A program made the position numbers and the translations under genes. The notes beneath the pieces are model-generated. The model made no database searches. It was not told the DNA's origin and saw nothing but the letters and a program-made list of their open reading frames with translations. Below are positions 32,660-45,640 of a DNA stretch of 64,000 nt, piece by piece. The stretch is from Romanomermis culicivorax. Lineage: Eukaryota; Nematoda; Enoplea; Mermithida; Mermithidae. The stretch covers positions 992,001-1,056,000 of the forward strand of contig CAWUHX010000023.1 of assembly GCA_963922205.1 (NCBI GenBank). The letters are read 5' to 3'. The stretch's first letter is position 1; each line of letters opens with the position of its first letter.

Positions 32660-35600
32660 TCATTTAAAGAAAATTAATTACGATTCTACAGCTAAGCACA
32701 ATGTGCCAATGATCTAGGGTACCTGAAACGAACCACATAAGTACACAAACGCAGGCCTTAATATCGAAGGGGCTTGTAAAAATTTGAATAAAACATGTAA
32801 AAATTCACAATAGCACCTGCCTGGAATTTCCGAAAATGTTAGGCACAAAATTTAGATATTATGTAATTCTACATGGGACCAAATTTTATTTAAATTTTTA
32901 TTGATTTGAGCTACCACTCAATAAATTGTAGTGGGCATTGCATCAAACTTTTGCCTAATGATTTTGCAGCCCATACTGTTGCCACTCGATCCACATTAAA
33001 ATGAGAATATACACTATTTCACTAATGTAATCGATGTTACTGTAAAAATTTATAAACTTCAGGTTATTAGTTGCATGACATATGGTTTGGAAAACCTGAG
33101 TGACTGGACTGAAGTGGTGGAGGAAATTTTACTCATTTGATGGTCCTGTACTTCTGACTCATGGATTCTTTTTAGCATATGGGCAGTAGTTATGGGCGAA
33201 CACTATTTGGTATATCTTCATTTTTGAATTAAACTAATTACAAGTGTGATACAGATTAACTTTTATGTCAAAGTTCAGGTTGCTATTGTATTCTGCAGAG
33301 TAACCTGATTCGGATGTCCCCATAAATTCATGAAGGAAACTTGGCTCCCTGCACACCTAAAAAATATCAAGATTTTTGTCACAAAGTTTTTGAGATTCCA
33401 AAAAGGTGTTTTTGCCTATTTTTACGCGTTATTTGAAGTTTTGAGACACTGTTGATCTTAAGGCCAGGTTTTGTCTATTTGTGCTGCTTCTTCCAGGGTA
33501 CCCTACATCTTTGGTACTCTGCTGTTGGATCAAAATAATTTTTTCTTATATCATGGCCATGCATACTTCTCTGAAGCTAGACATTAAGGTGCAATAACAT
33601 AAGACAGACATTAGAATGCAAAATTAGGTACTTCAAAAAATGGGGTACTAATTAAAGGTTGGAAAGTATTAAAAATTACTTTTTCAAATTGATCATGGCA
33701 GGAAATTTTGATTGATACCCATATTGTTAGGCTTTGGAAGACCCAACAATTGGTTCATTTGACATTGAAGAAGATCATGAAATTATTTTCTGATTACTGT
33801 TAATCTAAAAAGTTTTTGATATAGATATTTATTTTCGTACTGGAAAAAATTGCACTACAACTTTAATCAGCAGCTGCAGAATTGACATGGTTAAAACTTC
33901 TGGAATTTGGCCGACAATAAATATATTCCTTTGGCATCTCAGCAAAAAATCAATGACACTTTTTAGAAATCATAAACAATAATGTTTTAAGAGCAGGTTC
34001 TTACACCAGTGAACACTGTGTTATCCAGAAATGAATTAAGCCAGAGAGAGCGAATTTTAAGCGAATTTTTAGCCTGAAACGAAATTATTTTTTTCACACC
34101 AGTATGTCTAATGATCTTCAGAAATGATCTATGCAAAAATGTTCATAGAGAAAGGGAAGCTTTTTCCATGTAGAATGGTTCTGGATCATTGAATAGTTTT
34201 AAATTCTCATATTAACGGAAAGGAAAAAAAAAACAAAAAGTTTTAGAAAAAAAGAAACCATCAATTTTAATTTGAGAGTGTAAAATTATATTTATAAACA
34301 ACATATGTAATATCAATAGCAAACACCACCACCCTATTTTCATGGGGAAATTTATTTTCAACTTCCAGAATATCATCACTATGTTATCAAAAAAATTGCA
34401 ATGCTCTTGCTATTTTTCGAGCTTGTTTTTCTGAGATTTTATCACAATCAATATTTTTCATGACATCAGAATAAAAAAAGTTTTGAAGAGGATTCAAGAA
34501 AAAGCTCAAACTTGAGATATGACTGGGCCAAAATTTTGAATATGTGAATTCAGTGTGAACATGCAATAAGATGAGATTCATATGTGGGAATGATGTGGCT
34601 AAATGCTACTGTCTCTATAATACATCTCTTACAATTATGGAAAATGCGTTGGGACATCTTGTTCCTGGTTCCACTTTGCTGAGAATATCTCAAGGTTTAG
34701 TAATCTGTTCTTAATGGCACATTAAATTAAACCTGAGATCACTTAATTTCAAGCTAAATGTTGGAAAAATGAAACTCCGGATTAAACATCTGAATTCCAT
34801 GCAAATTAAACATTTACAAGGAATTTTTTATTGTTGGTTTCCTGCCCATCATGCAAACTTGTAGAAATGAAAAATGTAGATTAATTAGCAGAGATTCGTC
34901 TTTTATAGAAAAATTCTTCCTTTTTACATTGCATAGGTTATCATTGAACAACTTTGGCCCATCCTAATTTTTCCCTTATGGTTCCCTGCTATTGTTCTGT
35001 TCAGCTTCTATGAACTCAAATACTGAATTCAGTAAGTTGAAATATATGCCAGCATATTTATGGTTGCAGAACCTGAAAATCAAATCTTTAACTGTTGGAT
35101 TAATAGATACCTGACTGAATTCACATTAATATGATTGAGATGTTTGATGTTCAAGGACTTCCTAAAGTAGGTTGTGCTTAAAACAGGGCCTCCAATGGAG
35201 TTTTGAGCAATATCAGTGAATCTGTCAAATTTTGTAATCATGAATTCTGATCTATTTTCAGATAAGATAACTTGCATGGGATGTGGATTGTGAGTGCACC
35301 ATTGGTTTCTTTTCATGAGAACCTGGTCCATACAGAGTGAGGCCAAAAGTCTTTTTTTGTGGGTAGTTTCTAAATTATTCCTTCTACTTAATGTTTTTTA
35401 CTTAGTTTCTCTGCTTTTCCTGCATTCAGCTACTTCTATGCAAATATTTTTTCCTATCACTTATTTCCCATAGACTGAAAAGTTAATTTTTAGTTAAAAC
35501 CTGTGTGATTAGTCCATATGGACTTTTGTGTCTCATTTATAGAGCAATGTTGGTTGTATACTCCTCTATTTGCCCACTGCCCTCATTCTAGTTGCTGGTT

Positions 35601-37080
35601 TTTGATAATTTGTTATCCAATTTATCAATTTTTCTATTCCATTAGCAACTGATAGTAATTGAAGGTCTCATGGTAGGTTGTAGAATAAATAATTGTACAG
35701 GAACATAAGTTATATATTGTGTTATATGTACATAGTGTATTTTCTGAAAAATCAGTATTCAAAATCTAATATAAACTATAGTTTTTCATTTTTCAACTGC
35801 TATAATTTTTTCTAGACACCCTTAAAACATATTTATATTTTGCTCTATGACAGCACCTTGAGGAGAAGTGTGTGAAGAGGACTCATGGAGGACAATTGAG
35901 AGCAAAGAGGAGAGTATGTGCTCTTTGGGGATACTCTCTGCTTTCAATAGCAGGGAGAAGAGAGAATTTGTTCATCCATTTCCAGGATATTGCTTTCATG
36001 TTATTATTTCTGCTCCTGCATTTCAGCAGTATATCTGAACCTTCCCAGTTATATTTGAAGTGAAAATTTCACTGCATTAGATACAAGAACTTTGGAAAGG
36101 TCATTGTTGGTGTATTTGCCACAAATTCCAGCTGTTGAAAGCAAGTTTTTAGCTTGGGCAATTGAAAGAGGTTGTCATTTTTTTGGGCAAGTTAAAAATT
36201 TTGGCGAAAATTAGGTTTTTTGATGGATTTCAGAAGATTTTTAAAATTGTGTGCAAATAAGTTCAGAGAATTTAAAATAAAAAAAATTTGAAAAAAATTG
36301 AATTTAAAAAGATTTAATAAATTTGTTTTATTAACTGAATTTTTTTAAATTTTTAAGATTTTAAAAAATTGCATTAAATATTTTTAAAATTAGTTTGAGC
36401 TTTTCAAGGTTTTCCAGAATTGAATTAACTTTTTTTAAAATTAGTTCAAATTTCTGAAGATTTTTTGAAATTCGTTTAAATTTTAAATTTTTTAAAATTC
36501 TGTCAGCTTTTTGAAATTAATTTAATTTATTTCATTCTTTAAGAATTTTATATGTAATTCAATTTTTCATGATGTTTTTGAAAATTGAATTAAATTTTCA
36601 AAATTAATAATTAAATGAAGTTAATTTTCGAGACAAATTTATAAAAATATGTGATGAAATTTTTAATTAGATGATTTAAAAAAATTAAAACCAGTTTTTA
36701 AAAAGAAAGTTACTTTTTACATTAAAAAGTTAAGCTGACCAGAAATACAGGGGGTTTACATGTGTTAAGTTTTTTGGTCTTTTTAATTATTAATCATAAT
36801 TCTAAAAACTGGGTTTGACAGCACCTTTTTTTAAGCTGACCTAATTTCAGGGAGACCTAGAGTTTTAAGTTGATGTCAAAAATTTTTTCCAAAAAAATAA
36901 TCCCAAGAACCTGCAGTCTCATTTAGAAAACTTGTAATAATTACTGATTCTAGCAGGAAGCACGGAAAATTTTTGACATTTTTAGGAATTTTAACAAAAT
37001 GGACTATTTTGGACCTTTAGACGACTATTTTTACCAATTCATTGAGATTTTTGATGCCGGAAGGCGGCATAGCACAGGGA
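32660..37080. other. AT-rich, no gene recognised
   Basis: Short frames only (for example 35080-35346 and 34387-34581 on the - strand) without recognisable motifs. From about 36180 to 36720 the sequence is extremely AT-rich, with repeated aaattttttaaa words. Probably old transposon debris. Confidence 0.4.
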
Positions 37081-37084
37081 GCCG

Positions 37085-37610
37085 TGTTGGAGTAGCACCA
37101 TATAAGCTAGAAATATGATGGGATGGATAGCAGATGGTTTTTAGGGCTTTTCTCCCCAATTTATCAGTTAACACACAAAATATACAAAGTGCATGTGAGC
37201 AGAGAGCAGAAGAACAGAAGCTGTTCTATTTTTCCTCTCCCTCTTTTGACTGTACTCTAGTATCTAAGCAGTATCTTAAGCACCTGTCAAAAGAGTATGT
37301 TCATACTTAATTCATCCTCAAGATAGTTGCATTCACACTCGCCTAGAGGATGAAAGCCATGATGCTTAGTACACCTGCATTGTTATTGACTGCCTTTCAG
37401 TTATTCTCCTTGAGGAGGCCTCCTCTAGTGAAGTATAAATATGCCTTAACTTCAGTCTAGTCCTACTCTCTTTTTGTTCACAGTTGAAATGGAATAAAGT
37501 GTATACCAAAAAATAAACTGAACAGAAAGAGTTGAAGTTTTCTCATTTGTGATGATTCAATACTGTTCCTGAACTGAAAAATGATTGAACTGAAAAAATA
37601 TTACAGTGAT
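37085..37610 (+). other. Possible solo LTR with promoter-like elements
   Basis: Begins TGTTGGAGTAGC (LTR-like TGTT start), contains TATAAAT at 37434-37440 with TTCAGTC following at about 37451, AATAAA at 37493-37498 and again near 37512, and could end ...attaca at about 37606. No matching target duplication was found at these borders, so the limits are tentative. Confidence 0.3.
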
Positions 37611-38461
37611 ATGTAAACACCAGTGTCTTTACTTCCTTGTATCCTTATGTCTACAATATTGCACTACAAAGATTTTGTGTATTTAGTAGACATGCAGTTT
37701 TATGTTGTTTTGATTCAATGATTGAATAATTCTATGCTCATTATTTGTATTTGTTATTTTTCTTTTCAGTTTCCAATTATTATTTCCTTTCTCAATGGGC
37801 AGCAACAGTGAATGAAGTGGTGATGATGGACAAGGCTGTGATGGTTGTTGTAGTGACATTTTCCAGTTTTCTACAACTATTTCACTGTCATTTTACAACT
37901 CTTTGATCTTTTCAACCGAAGATGTGCATGTCTCCAGCATGCCATCTTGATTCGAACTGGGGGACATGTGCCTGAATTTCGGTCAGTGATTTATTATTGG
38001 TTTTATATTTTGTACTATCTGGTCGTCTCCTCCAATTTATTCTTGCCGCACTATGTACGCCACAGAATATTTTAAATATTTTAAATTGGGAAATCAAAGA
38101 TCTCTGTTTTGAATATTCCGATTTGTGAAATATTTCTGAGCATTCGTCTGAAAGTTCAAGAGGCCTACATGCCCTGGCCCAATGCAAGGTAAGTCTCAAC
38201 ATTAATGTCTGAATTTTCGGAACTCCTGCCTAAATCATTTTTGGCTTCAAAATCAAATCTCATATTTTTGGTGGATCACCAGATCCCAAGTCTTAAATAA
38301 AAAGAAAATAAAATATAACATGGTGATTGAAGATACAATGCAGCACCTGGAGACAAAAGTGCTCAATTTGTGGATGAATGCCTAGTGGTCATGGCCAATA
38401 AAGCAGCTACACAGAACCAGGTCCTGACCATGGATTTAATTGAGCTCATGTTGGAGGTTGA
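37611..38461. other. No gene recognised
   Basis: A strong donor-like word (gcaaggtaagtc) lies at about 38186, but the upstream frames are interrupted on the + strand. The - strand frame 37912-38202 is polar and has no known motif. Possibly a decayed exon or repeat. Confidence 0.3.
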
Positions 38462-38469
38462 ACTCCTCC

Positions 38470-38844
38470 CAGAGCTGTGCGCGGAGCGGATTTATCCCCT
38501 CCCCATCTGCCTATCTGCATATCCGCAAGCCGAGCGGAGCAGATATTTAAGTTGGCGGAGTGGAGCAAATATCTTGTGCCTTTGTGACAAAAATCTTGAA
38601 AATATGAAAGCCAATTAATTTTACTTGTTTGAAAATGAACCTGTGAAGAGGACAGTAACTATTTATCACCAGAATTGTTTACAATCCTAGTTAAACTATT
38701 CATATTTATGTTCAATGTTTTTTGCATTGTGTAAAATGAATGTAGAGGGGAGCAGATAGTGAAGGTGGTGGAGCGGAGTGGATTGATTGTTAGTTATAGG
38801 CCCGGTGGAGGGGAGTGCAAAATCTAGCTCTGCGCACAGCTCTG
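38470..38844. mobile_element. hAT-like MITE with perfect 8-bp target duplication
   Basis: 375 bp. The left end CAGAGCTGTGCGCGGAGC (from 38470) and right end GCTCTGCGCACAGCTCTG (to 38844) form about 18-bp inverted repeats with one or two mismatches. The 8-bp sequence ACTCCTCC stands immediately on both sides (38462-38469 and 38845-38852). CAGAG-type ends and 8-bp duplications are hallmarks of hAT elements. The interior repeats gagcggag-type words and has no ORF, so it depends on a transposase elsewhere. The intact duplication implies a fairly recent insertion. Confidence 0.88.
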
Positions 38845-38852
38845 ACTCCTCC

Positions 38853-39570
38853 CAAACAACATTTGTTATCAATTCCAAAATTGGAAGTTCTTCATCAAAT
38901 GCACTGCTGAAAGAATACCATAGTGTTCTTTATGCACAAGGAGTCCAAAATCAGCCTCTATTCAAATAATGTGGTTCAAAACTGGCAGTTGAATATGAAA
39001 AATTAATATATCAAAGATAACCCCCTGCTTGCCATTTGTTCCATTGAACAACATTCAAGATCAAATGCATCTTCAGCTGGTGCCTACATATATTTTTTCA
39101 ATTTTTGAAGTGTCAGATCGATTTCTGGAAGAATACTAGAGTGTTCATTGTACAGAAAGAGTGGAAGTTCTACTGAAATTTGTTGAAAAAACTTTATCCC
39201 ATGAAAAATATTCAAGATCAAATGCAAGTATATTAGGTGTATATACAGAAAGATTTTTTGCCACATCACATTAAAAGTGTGTACCTGGTTACGTCAGAAG
39301 TCTAACTGGAAGAAATATCTGCCAACAGATCTGAGATATAAATATGATTTTGGATATTGACCACTTAAATAGGGTTTCCTGAGTTTGGAGAAAACCCCCA
39401 TCCCACCCAGTCGCAGATCCAGAAATTTTTTCTAGGGGGTTGGTGATGCTCAAAATTGAGTATCTTTCCAAAAAATCCAAAAATTTTTTAAAAATGTATC
39501 AAATTTGCCTAGAGGTATACAGAAACAAATATAATATTTTCAAAGTTTCGGGTGGGGGCAGCCCTCCCCA
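38853..39570. other. No gene recognised
   Basis: AT-rich. Words such as ttcaagatcaaatgca recur at about 39054 and 39212, a weak direct repeat. A frame at 38787-38969 (+) runs out of the MITE and is not credible. Confidence 0.35.
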
Positions 39571-39740
39571 AATCTGCACTTGTTCCCACCATCAATCAAA
39601 CTGTCAAAAAAATGACTCAAGGGCTCGCAAGTAAGCATCATTGGGGTTGAATTATGATTGCCAATTTATTGATTTTTTGACACTTACTGCTGTGTGACAT
39701 ATGACATGACTAGGCAGACCATAGAAGCACATAGAGACAG
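39571..39740 (+). repeat. Dispersed repeat, partner of 32,490-32,655
   Basis: Second copy of the segment described at 32490, with a roughly 17-bp difference in the middle (extra ttattgattttttga). Confidence 0.75.
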
Positions 39741-41999
39741 TCAATTAAAACAAACTTAATATTTTGCTAAATTTTTTGGAAATTTAAAGGACTTTTTGTG
39801 GCAAAGTAGTAACAACTTTCTCATTCCTAGAACTAAAATCACTTAGACAAAGTAGTGACTGCTCATAATCAAAAAGATTGAATAATTTGAGTGGGCAAAG
39901 TCCTAAGTGTTTGTAGTTGAAATTAATGTGACAAATTCATCAATAAAATGCCATATTGGTACAAGTGAAGGATTAATATTTTGTTTAGGCAAAGTAGTAA
40001 CACTAAAACAAATATTGTTTTTATTACAAAATATAAAATGTTGGGTTTTGATAGTTAGTAAGAATAACGTTTAGTTTTATTATTTCTTGCCTTGGAGCAT
40101 GTGAATCCAAACAATCAATAAAAGTTGATCAAAAAGTAGTTTATGATACTTTAATTTGGCTGATGAAAAATCTTGAATTAGTATTCCAGCTATGTATGTC
40201 TTCACTGCATTATACTTATGTTTTCTGGCAATCACAGTAATTGTTATGGGGTCCACCATCAGTACCACTGGATTTTCAGTGTTTTCTGGAGAAAAGTACG
40301 GATTAACTGACAAAATAGTCTGTTGGACTGAAAACCCTGTTTTTTACATTCTACTCACCATAACATTGTTATCTTAAGGTTCATTGTGGAAATGAAAGAA
40401 ATAAAGATGTTTGCCAAAGTAAATAATGTGAGTGAAGTCGACCATGAGGTCTGGATGAAGGAATGTGAAATATTCTAGACTATCACACTTAAGATTTGTT
40501 ATAATTTGTCACCCATAAGTACTTAACATCAATCTGAGTGATTAGGGCTAAGACGTTCATTAACGAGCATTGATGGTGTTATTGTGATTGTTTTTAGTTA
40601 ATTGTATATTGTTTATATCGAGTTTTATTCCAACTTTTTTACATTGTTGTTTCTTTACTATAATATGTGTCACCGTTGGGTGTTTATTCTGCAGGCAAAT
40701 TATCTATCTTAGTTCAGTTTGGTAACCACTAGTTTTTTCCTGACAGAGGGTGATGAAGGCAAAATATTTTGGCCTCTTTTTGTGATTGTGAAGAAACTTT
40801 TGAGGATTCCTAAGAGAAAAGCTTAACTTTTGAATGCTTATAATCTCAAAATTTTCTGCCACTTCAAGTTGGTTCTAATTTTCAAAGTCATTATTTTAGG
40901 TATTTCCTCAATTAGCGACCATTTTCAACATGCCTATGTTCAATCTCAATATTTGATCTTCATATTTTACTAATATTCCTATTTATCATTCACAAATTTC
41001 TTGAGAAAGATCAACATGTCGAAATTATAATTTTTTTAAGCCTTTGTTTTCTTGGAGTAGAATGCAAAAGCAATGTGCTCATTCCGCCTCTTAATAATGA
41101 TTAATAAAGAATGTTTACTTGCTATAAATTGATCTCAAGGTGAAGTATATCAGCCAGTAAGCCTAATTCTCAAACTTTTCCTAATCCAGACCCAGTTGAT
41201 CCAATTGCCTCAAATACAATTTCAGAGAAAGTTCCTTTTTTCAAAAAAATGTATAAATTATCTGATGCTGTCCCCCAGAACTTCTGTAGAATGCCAGAAC
41301 ATCAACTACAAAACGTCAGATTTGTGCTTGGGCTTTTGTGTCAATGACTTGATTATTGCAATCAAAAATCGCCAAAAGTATTTCCAAAGACCATTAAATA
41401 TGCTATCAATTTTTTTCTGTGTGACCTTTAAATTAAAGTTTTCAGTTTTATTTTTAAAACTTATAATGGTATTATCATGAAGGCATGAGCCTGTACACAT
41501 GGAGATACACAATTTTTAGTTCATTTTATGAAGGTCCCTGAGCAGACCCCCAATTCTATGAAGTAATGACATTGTCGGATTTGCACATGGTCCAAAAAAG
41601 TCCATTTCTACACATTTTCAAGTATTTCTTGAGGTGGTGGTGCATAAAGATATTTTTTCCAATATTTTTTTTGTCACTGTCATTAACATAATGTATTTGA
41701 ATCTCCATGTTACCTGTTGCCTAACATACCTTAAGTGGAAATTATCAATTATTTTTACAATTGCAAAATATTTCACTCCTGAATTTTAGTTCAACAATTC
41801 GCTAAGTTATTCCAAAGTTCAGGAATATCAGCTTCTGTTGAAACTAATTTTTAAATTTTTTAGTGAAGCTTGAATTTCTGTGTGAAGGAAAAGGTAAGCT
41901 GTTAGCTACTGTTCCTGAACATAGCCAATTTTCATTCTGGTTTATCATAAGGTGTTCGTCAAAATGGTCCATTTTACTAAAATTCAATAGATTTCCATG
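39741..41999. other. AT-rich, no gene recognised
   Basis: aggcaaagtagtaac-type words recur near 39797, 39846 and 39988. Overlapping opposed frames at 40080-40377 show no known motif on either strand. Confidence 0.35.
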
Positions 42000-43974
42000 C
42001 TACTGTAACGACCAGTTTTAGAAGCACTTTACTTGATGCGGAAAGGAATGGACGCTATGGTGGACAAAGGGGGCGGGATGTGGTAGCAAAATAAAATAAA
42101 AGGACAGTTGACGGTTGCTTGATCATCGATTACGAAAATGAACTGTGCACTCGGCTTGCAAATATAACAACAGCTCGGTTTAAATGCATTCGGATAAAAA
42201 CGGATTGCTTGCAAATGAAAAGGGCGGGAGATATCTAACTGTGATACAACTAACTAAATCATGCTTTGCTTCTCTTTAAATATGGCTTCTTTGCCCACTC
42301 TCTGGGCGTCGCGGGAGGTCTTGTTTCTGTCTATCTTCTTCCGCCAATCGCCGCTTCCTGCATCGTTATTCTCACTAATTTGGTCACGCCCTCCAACCCT
42401 TTCATAGTACTGTATGCTTTTCGTGTCTTCCCTATGCTTGCTTCCTACGGTGGGCTTAGCCACACCTCTGTGCTTCTGTGCATGCTTTCTGTATCTATTT
42501 CCTCTGTGTACACATGTTTTGTGGGACCATCGCTACTGTTGCACTTGAGACTACTGTCTGGTGGGGCTTTTACTTTTTACTGTGTGCAGGTGTTGTTTAC
42601 GATTTTTATGAGGAATTACAGTAGCCGTGGAATGTGTATTTTAGTGTAGGTTCTAGGGGACCAGCTGCCGCTGTGCAAATTAATTGGGGTGTCTCAATTG
42701 GGTCAATAGCAGCTACTGGGGTGTGAAGGGATCAAAATGAAGTACTTCACATAATTTTACAGGAATGTTTGGGTGTGAATCCTAGACACCCTTGAGATGA
42801 TAAATTATGAAATGGAATAATATGTTGTATTTGTATTTGTGTTGGGGGTTGATGAATCGTGGGCAGGATTGGGATTCCGAGGATCGTCCTTAATGTACGT
42901 ATTTCCCCACACCCATGTTTACCTGATAACCTAATTACTTGTACTTAAACCCCAACACTAAAATATCCTACCAATTAAGGAAAGTCTGATTTCCCTAATT
43001 GTCTGCCCTATTGCGCAAGATCGAAAGGCGAGAGTTTTCTACCTTTATATGTTACGCAATAAAACAAGAAAAACACTTACGTACAAAATGGAGAAACGGG
43101 CGAGAAAAACAAAGTGATCAACTCCCACGCACTGGGACGAAAAAGAAAGAGAGTTGCATGGTGGGAGGCAGCTAATGGCGAAACTAGTGGTGGCCGGCGA
43201 GGCACACAACTAGTGTATAAAAACGAATAAAAATATTAATCAACAATAATCATATAAGATAGAGACCAGCGCACGCGTACCGACGTGCGCTACAGTAGGA
43301 TGGCTGTTAATGGTCCGCATTGCTCTCTCCACTTGCCACCTGGGGGCCTCTTACGCGCTTTGACAAAACAACGAAAATCGGCAGAAAACACTACAACACC
43401 CCTCCCCCCTTGCAGTAGATCGCCCTAAGCCATCGTCAAGAAATAACCAAAGACATGCAAGGGGAAGGGAACCGCCACTACAGGCCGTCACCTGGGTTGC
43501 CGAAGGGTTCTTCGGTATCACACAGTGGGGCCGGCGGAGTTGTTGGGGTTGTTTGAGCCGATTTTAGGGCGGGGCGTAGGGTGAGACCTCCCAACGCAAG
43601 TGCAACTAGCGAGGCTGTAGGTTCAGCAACGCTGCAGCTCCCGCCGTCACTCCGTCCGTACCGATATACTGGAGCACACCAGCATACGATGCCATACGGA
43701 TGGGAGGGTGAGGTCGGCCACTACGACGGCGGCGACAATAAAGTGCAACATGGCGGCGGAGGCAAGAAGAACAAAGAACGGCGCAAGTGGGGGCGTGTGG
43801 CGGACCACAGACGGTCGCCTTACTGTGTGGTCTTAGCCTAGGCTGCACGTGCACTGGAAACACTAGTACAAACAATAAAGCACACAAGAGATTAGAAAAT
43901 AAACAACCAGAATTAGACGAGGTTAAGTAAAAACAAAACAAAGAAAACAAACATTACTATACAAAAGCTTCTTT
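42000..43974. other. CpG-rich block, no gene recognised
   Basis: GC content and CpG frequency rise abruptly at about 42.0 kb. Several overlapping frames exist (42266-42649 +, 42254-42463 -, 43606-43950 -), none of which I recognise. AATAAA occurs near 43060. TATAAAAA occurs near 43217. It is probably part of, or adjacent to, the retroelement sequence that continues to 48 kb. Confidence 0.35.
43269..43290. repeat. Hairpin GCGCACG-8 nt-CGTGCGC
   Basis: Perfect 7-bp GC arms around an 8-nt loop, about 50 bp after a TATAAAAA word. Could be a structured leader; function unknown. Confidence 0.6.
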
Positions 43975-44607
43975 TCAATGGTGGCGTCGTTGGCGAGTGT
44001 CGGAGGCAGATCGGTAGTTTTGTTGATGATCGCGGCAGTTACGCTCGTTTTGTCGGTATCGGTCGTTATGGTAGCCATGTGGGTCGCGAGGATCATCATG
44101 GCCATCAAAACGAACCGTACGGGAGTTGCGGTTTCGACCGTAATTGGTGCTGTCGCAGCGGCAAGAGGACGAGGTATACGTTTGCGATTGAAGCGGAGAG
44201 AGCGGGTTCACTCCCCGAGGTGGCAATTGTGTGGCGGTCAATGAAGGATGGTTGGAGGGCAGACCTGTTGGCAGCAACGGTCGCAGTGGCAGCAAGTTCC
44301 ACTGGGCAGAGAAGTCGTGCTGACGCAACAGGGGCGTGGGTCGATCTGTTTGGCTATGGTATTGCAAGTGAATTTGCTGAATATCCGCAATTTCCAGCGG
44401 TTGGGGAAATGGGGCGTATTGCGGATAGGCCATCCAGCTGTCGACCAAACTGACAGCGGTGTTGTGGGCCTGCAACAAGCAGGAGGGGTTATCCAAACCG
44501 CGGGATTCATATAGGAATAGGGCCAGATGGGCGGTGTGAACGGCGTCCACGACGCTGAGCTCCTCAGCCCACAGGCCCGCGACCCATAGCTGTATCAGTG
44601 TGGCCAC
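43975..44607 (-). CDS. Unrecognised, possibly retroelement gag-like ORF
   Basis: A 210-codon - strand frame, open further upstream to a stop near 44652. The N-terminal half is mixed hydrophobic (begins [20 protein letters not shown]), the middle is Pro-rich, and the C-terminal third is basic and Asn/Arg/His-rich ([20 protein letters not shown], ending RQRRHH), a composition often seen in Ty3/gypsy Gag. No CCHC knuckle is visible. It lies 3' of the pol fragment, not 5' as Gag should, so if it is Gag it belongs to another copy or a rearranged one. Confidence 0.3.
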   Translation of the reverse strand: MATLIQLWVAGLWAEELSVVDAVHTAHLALFLYESRGLDNPSCLLQAHNTAVSLVDSWMAYPQYAPFPQPLEIADIQQIHLQYHSQTDRPTPLLRQHDFSAQWNLLPLRPLLPTGLPSNHPSLTATQLPPRGVNPLSPLQSQTYTSSSCRCDSTNYGRNRNSRTVRFDGHDDPRDPHGYHNDRYRQNERNCRDHQQNYRSASDTRQRRHH

Positions 44608-44651
44608 ATCATGCGAGACGGGTGGTTGTTCTTCTCGGTACGAGGGGCGTT

Positions 44652-45529
44652 AGTGTTCACGAAAATATTGATACAAAGCGAGCGAGGTGTTCGTTGTGGG
44701 AATGTGCACGGCCATGGTCATGCGAATGCCAAGGCGGCTGAAAAAGTTGATCAAAACAATTTCGTGCAACATACGTGGCGTGAAAAATTCAACGGATGGA
44801 TCAATGCCATAAGATTCACATATAACTGTACTTTCAGACTTTTATATGCATATTATGCAAATTTTCAGACAATGTTGGAAATATTACCCTTTATTGTCGA
44901 AAGCCAACCAATTTGGAAATCTGATTTGAGTTTAGTATTTTAATAATTTCGATTTTTATCGATGTCTGATAAGTGAGTAGACATTTATTTTTCCTTTAAA
45001 ATTTTCCTTCCGCTTAGGGTACAGCAGCTGCGCCCGAAGCGGATAAATTCATCAGAACTCTTTCGTTAACATGCTTTAGCCGCTCCTGTAGAACACCAAT
45101 ATATTCTTCATGAGCTCATTTCGATTAAACATAAGCAGAATTTTCTCAATATTTTCCTCATTTTTGCAAGTTTCTGATGACTCCATAAATACAACAAAAT
45201 TTGGGTATGCTCCTAAAAGGCATAAAAAAACATTCGTAGCCACATTATAAACGTTTTTAAAAATTAGGAAAAAAATTTTGGGTCCGGTTCTCATGTGTAA
45301 AAAATCTTTGAGCAAAAAAAACGGTGCTGCCTGTTTATCAACTTTTTACACAATGAGAACTGAAGCAACCAAACTTAATCGACCCTTTGCAGGCACACTG
45401 CAACCGAGCTGCTCGTGCAAAAAAGTCTCCACTGCCCATGCCATCCAAAACATAGAAAAATGTTTTGGATCAAAATAAACGGTGATTGATTTGATGATGA
45501 ATAAATGACAGTGTTGCCAAGTAGTCGCC
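44652..45529. other. No gene recognised; contains a repeat shared with 22.6 kb
   Basis: The segment at about 45008-45045 (cttagggtacagcagctgcgcccga) matches about 22643-22670 with small changes. Frames at 44611-44943 (+) and 45076-45315 (-) show no known motif. Confidence 0.4.
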
Positions 45530-45640
45530 TTCAAAAACCCCAATTTTTCCGCCTAAAAACCTTAAAAAACCTCAATCGTCCCAAAAAAAACCCTAGAAAA
45601 CCTCAAAAATTTTTGCAAACCCCTAGAAAAACCCCAATTT
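45530..45640 (+). repeat. AAAACCCC-type degenerate repeat at pol breakpoint
   Basis: The word aaaaaccccaattttt occurs at about 45533 and again at about 45628, with aaaccctagaaaacctc words between. The integrase reading frame loses all resemblance where this begins, so this sequence truncates the gypsy pol. Confidence 0.6.

Noticed and set aside
37945..37960. gattcgaac word resembling a tRNA B box
   Set aside because: No complementary T stem around it, no A box at the right distance and no cloverleaf on either strand.
37912..38202. 96-codon - strand ORF
   Set aside because: Polar composition but no motif, no conserved splice structure, and it overlaps a donor-like word on the other strand. 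Too little to call a gene.
42266..42649. 127-codon hydrophobic + strand ORF
   Set aside because: Looks like a membrane protein only by composition. No recognisable motif, no splice or promoter support, and an equally plausible polar frame exists on the opposite strand.
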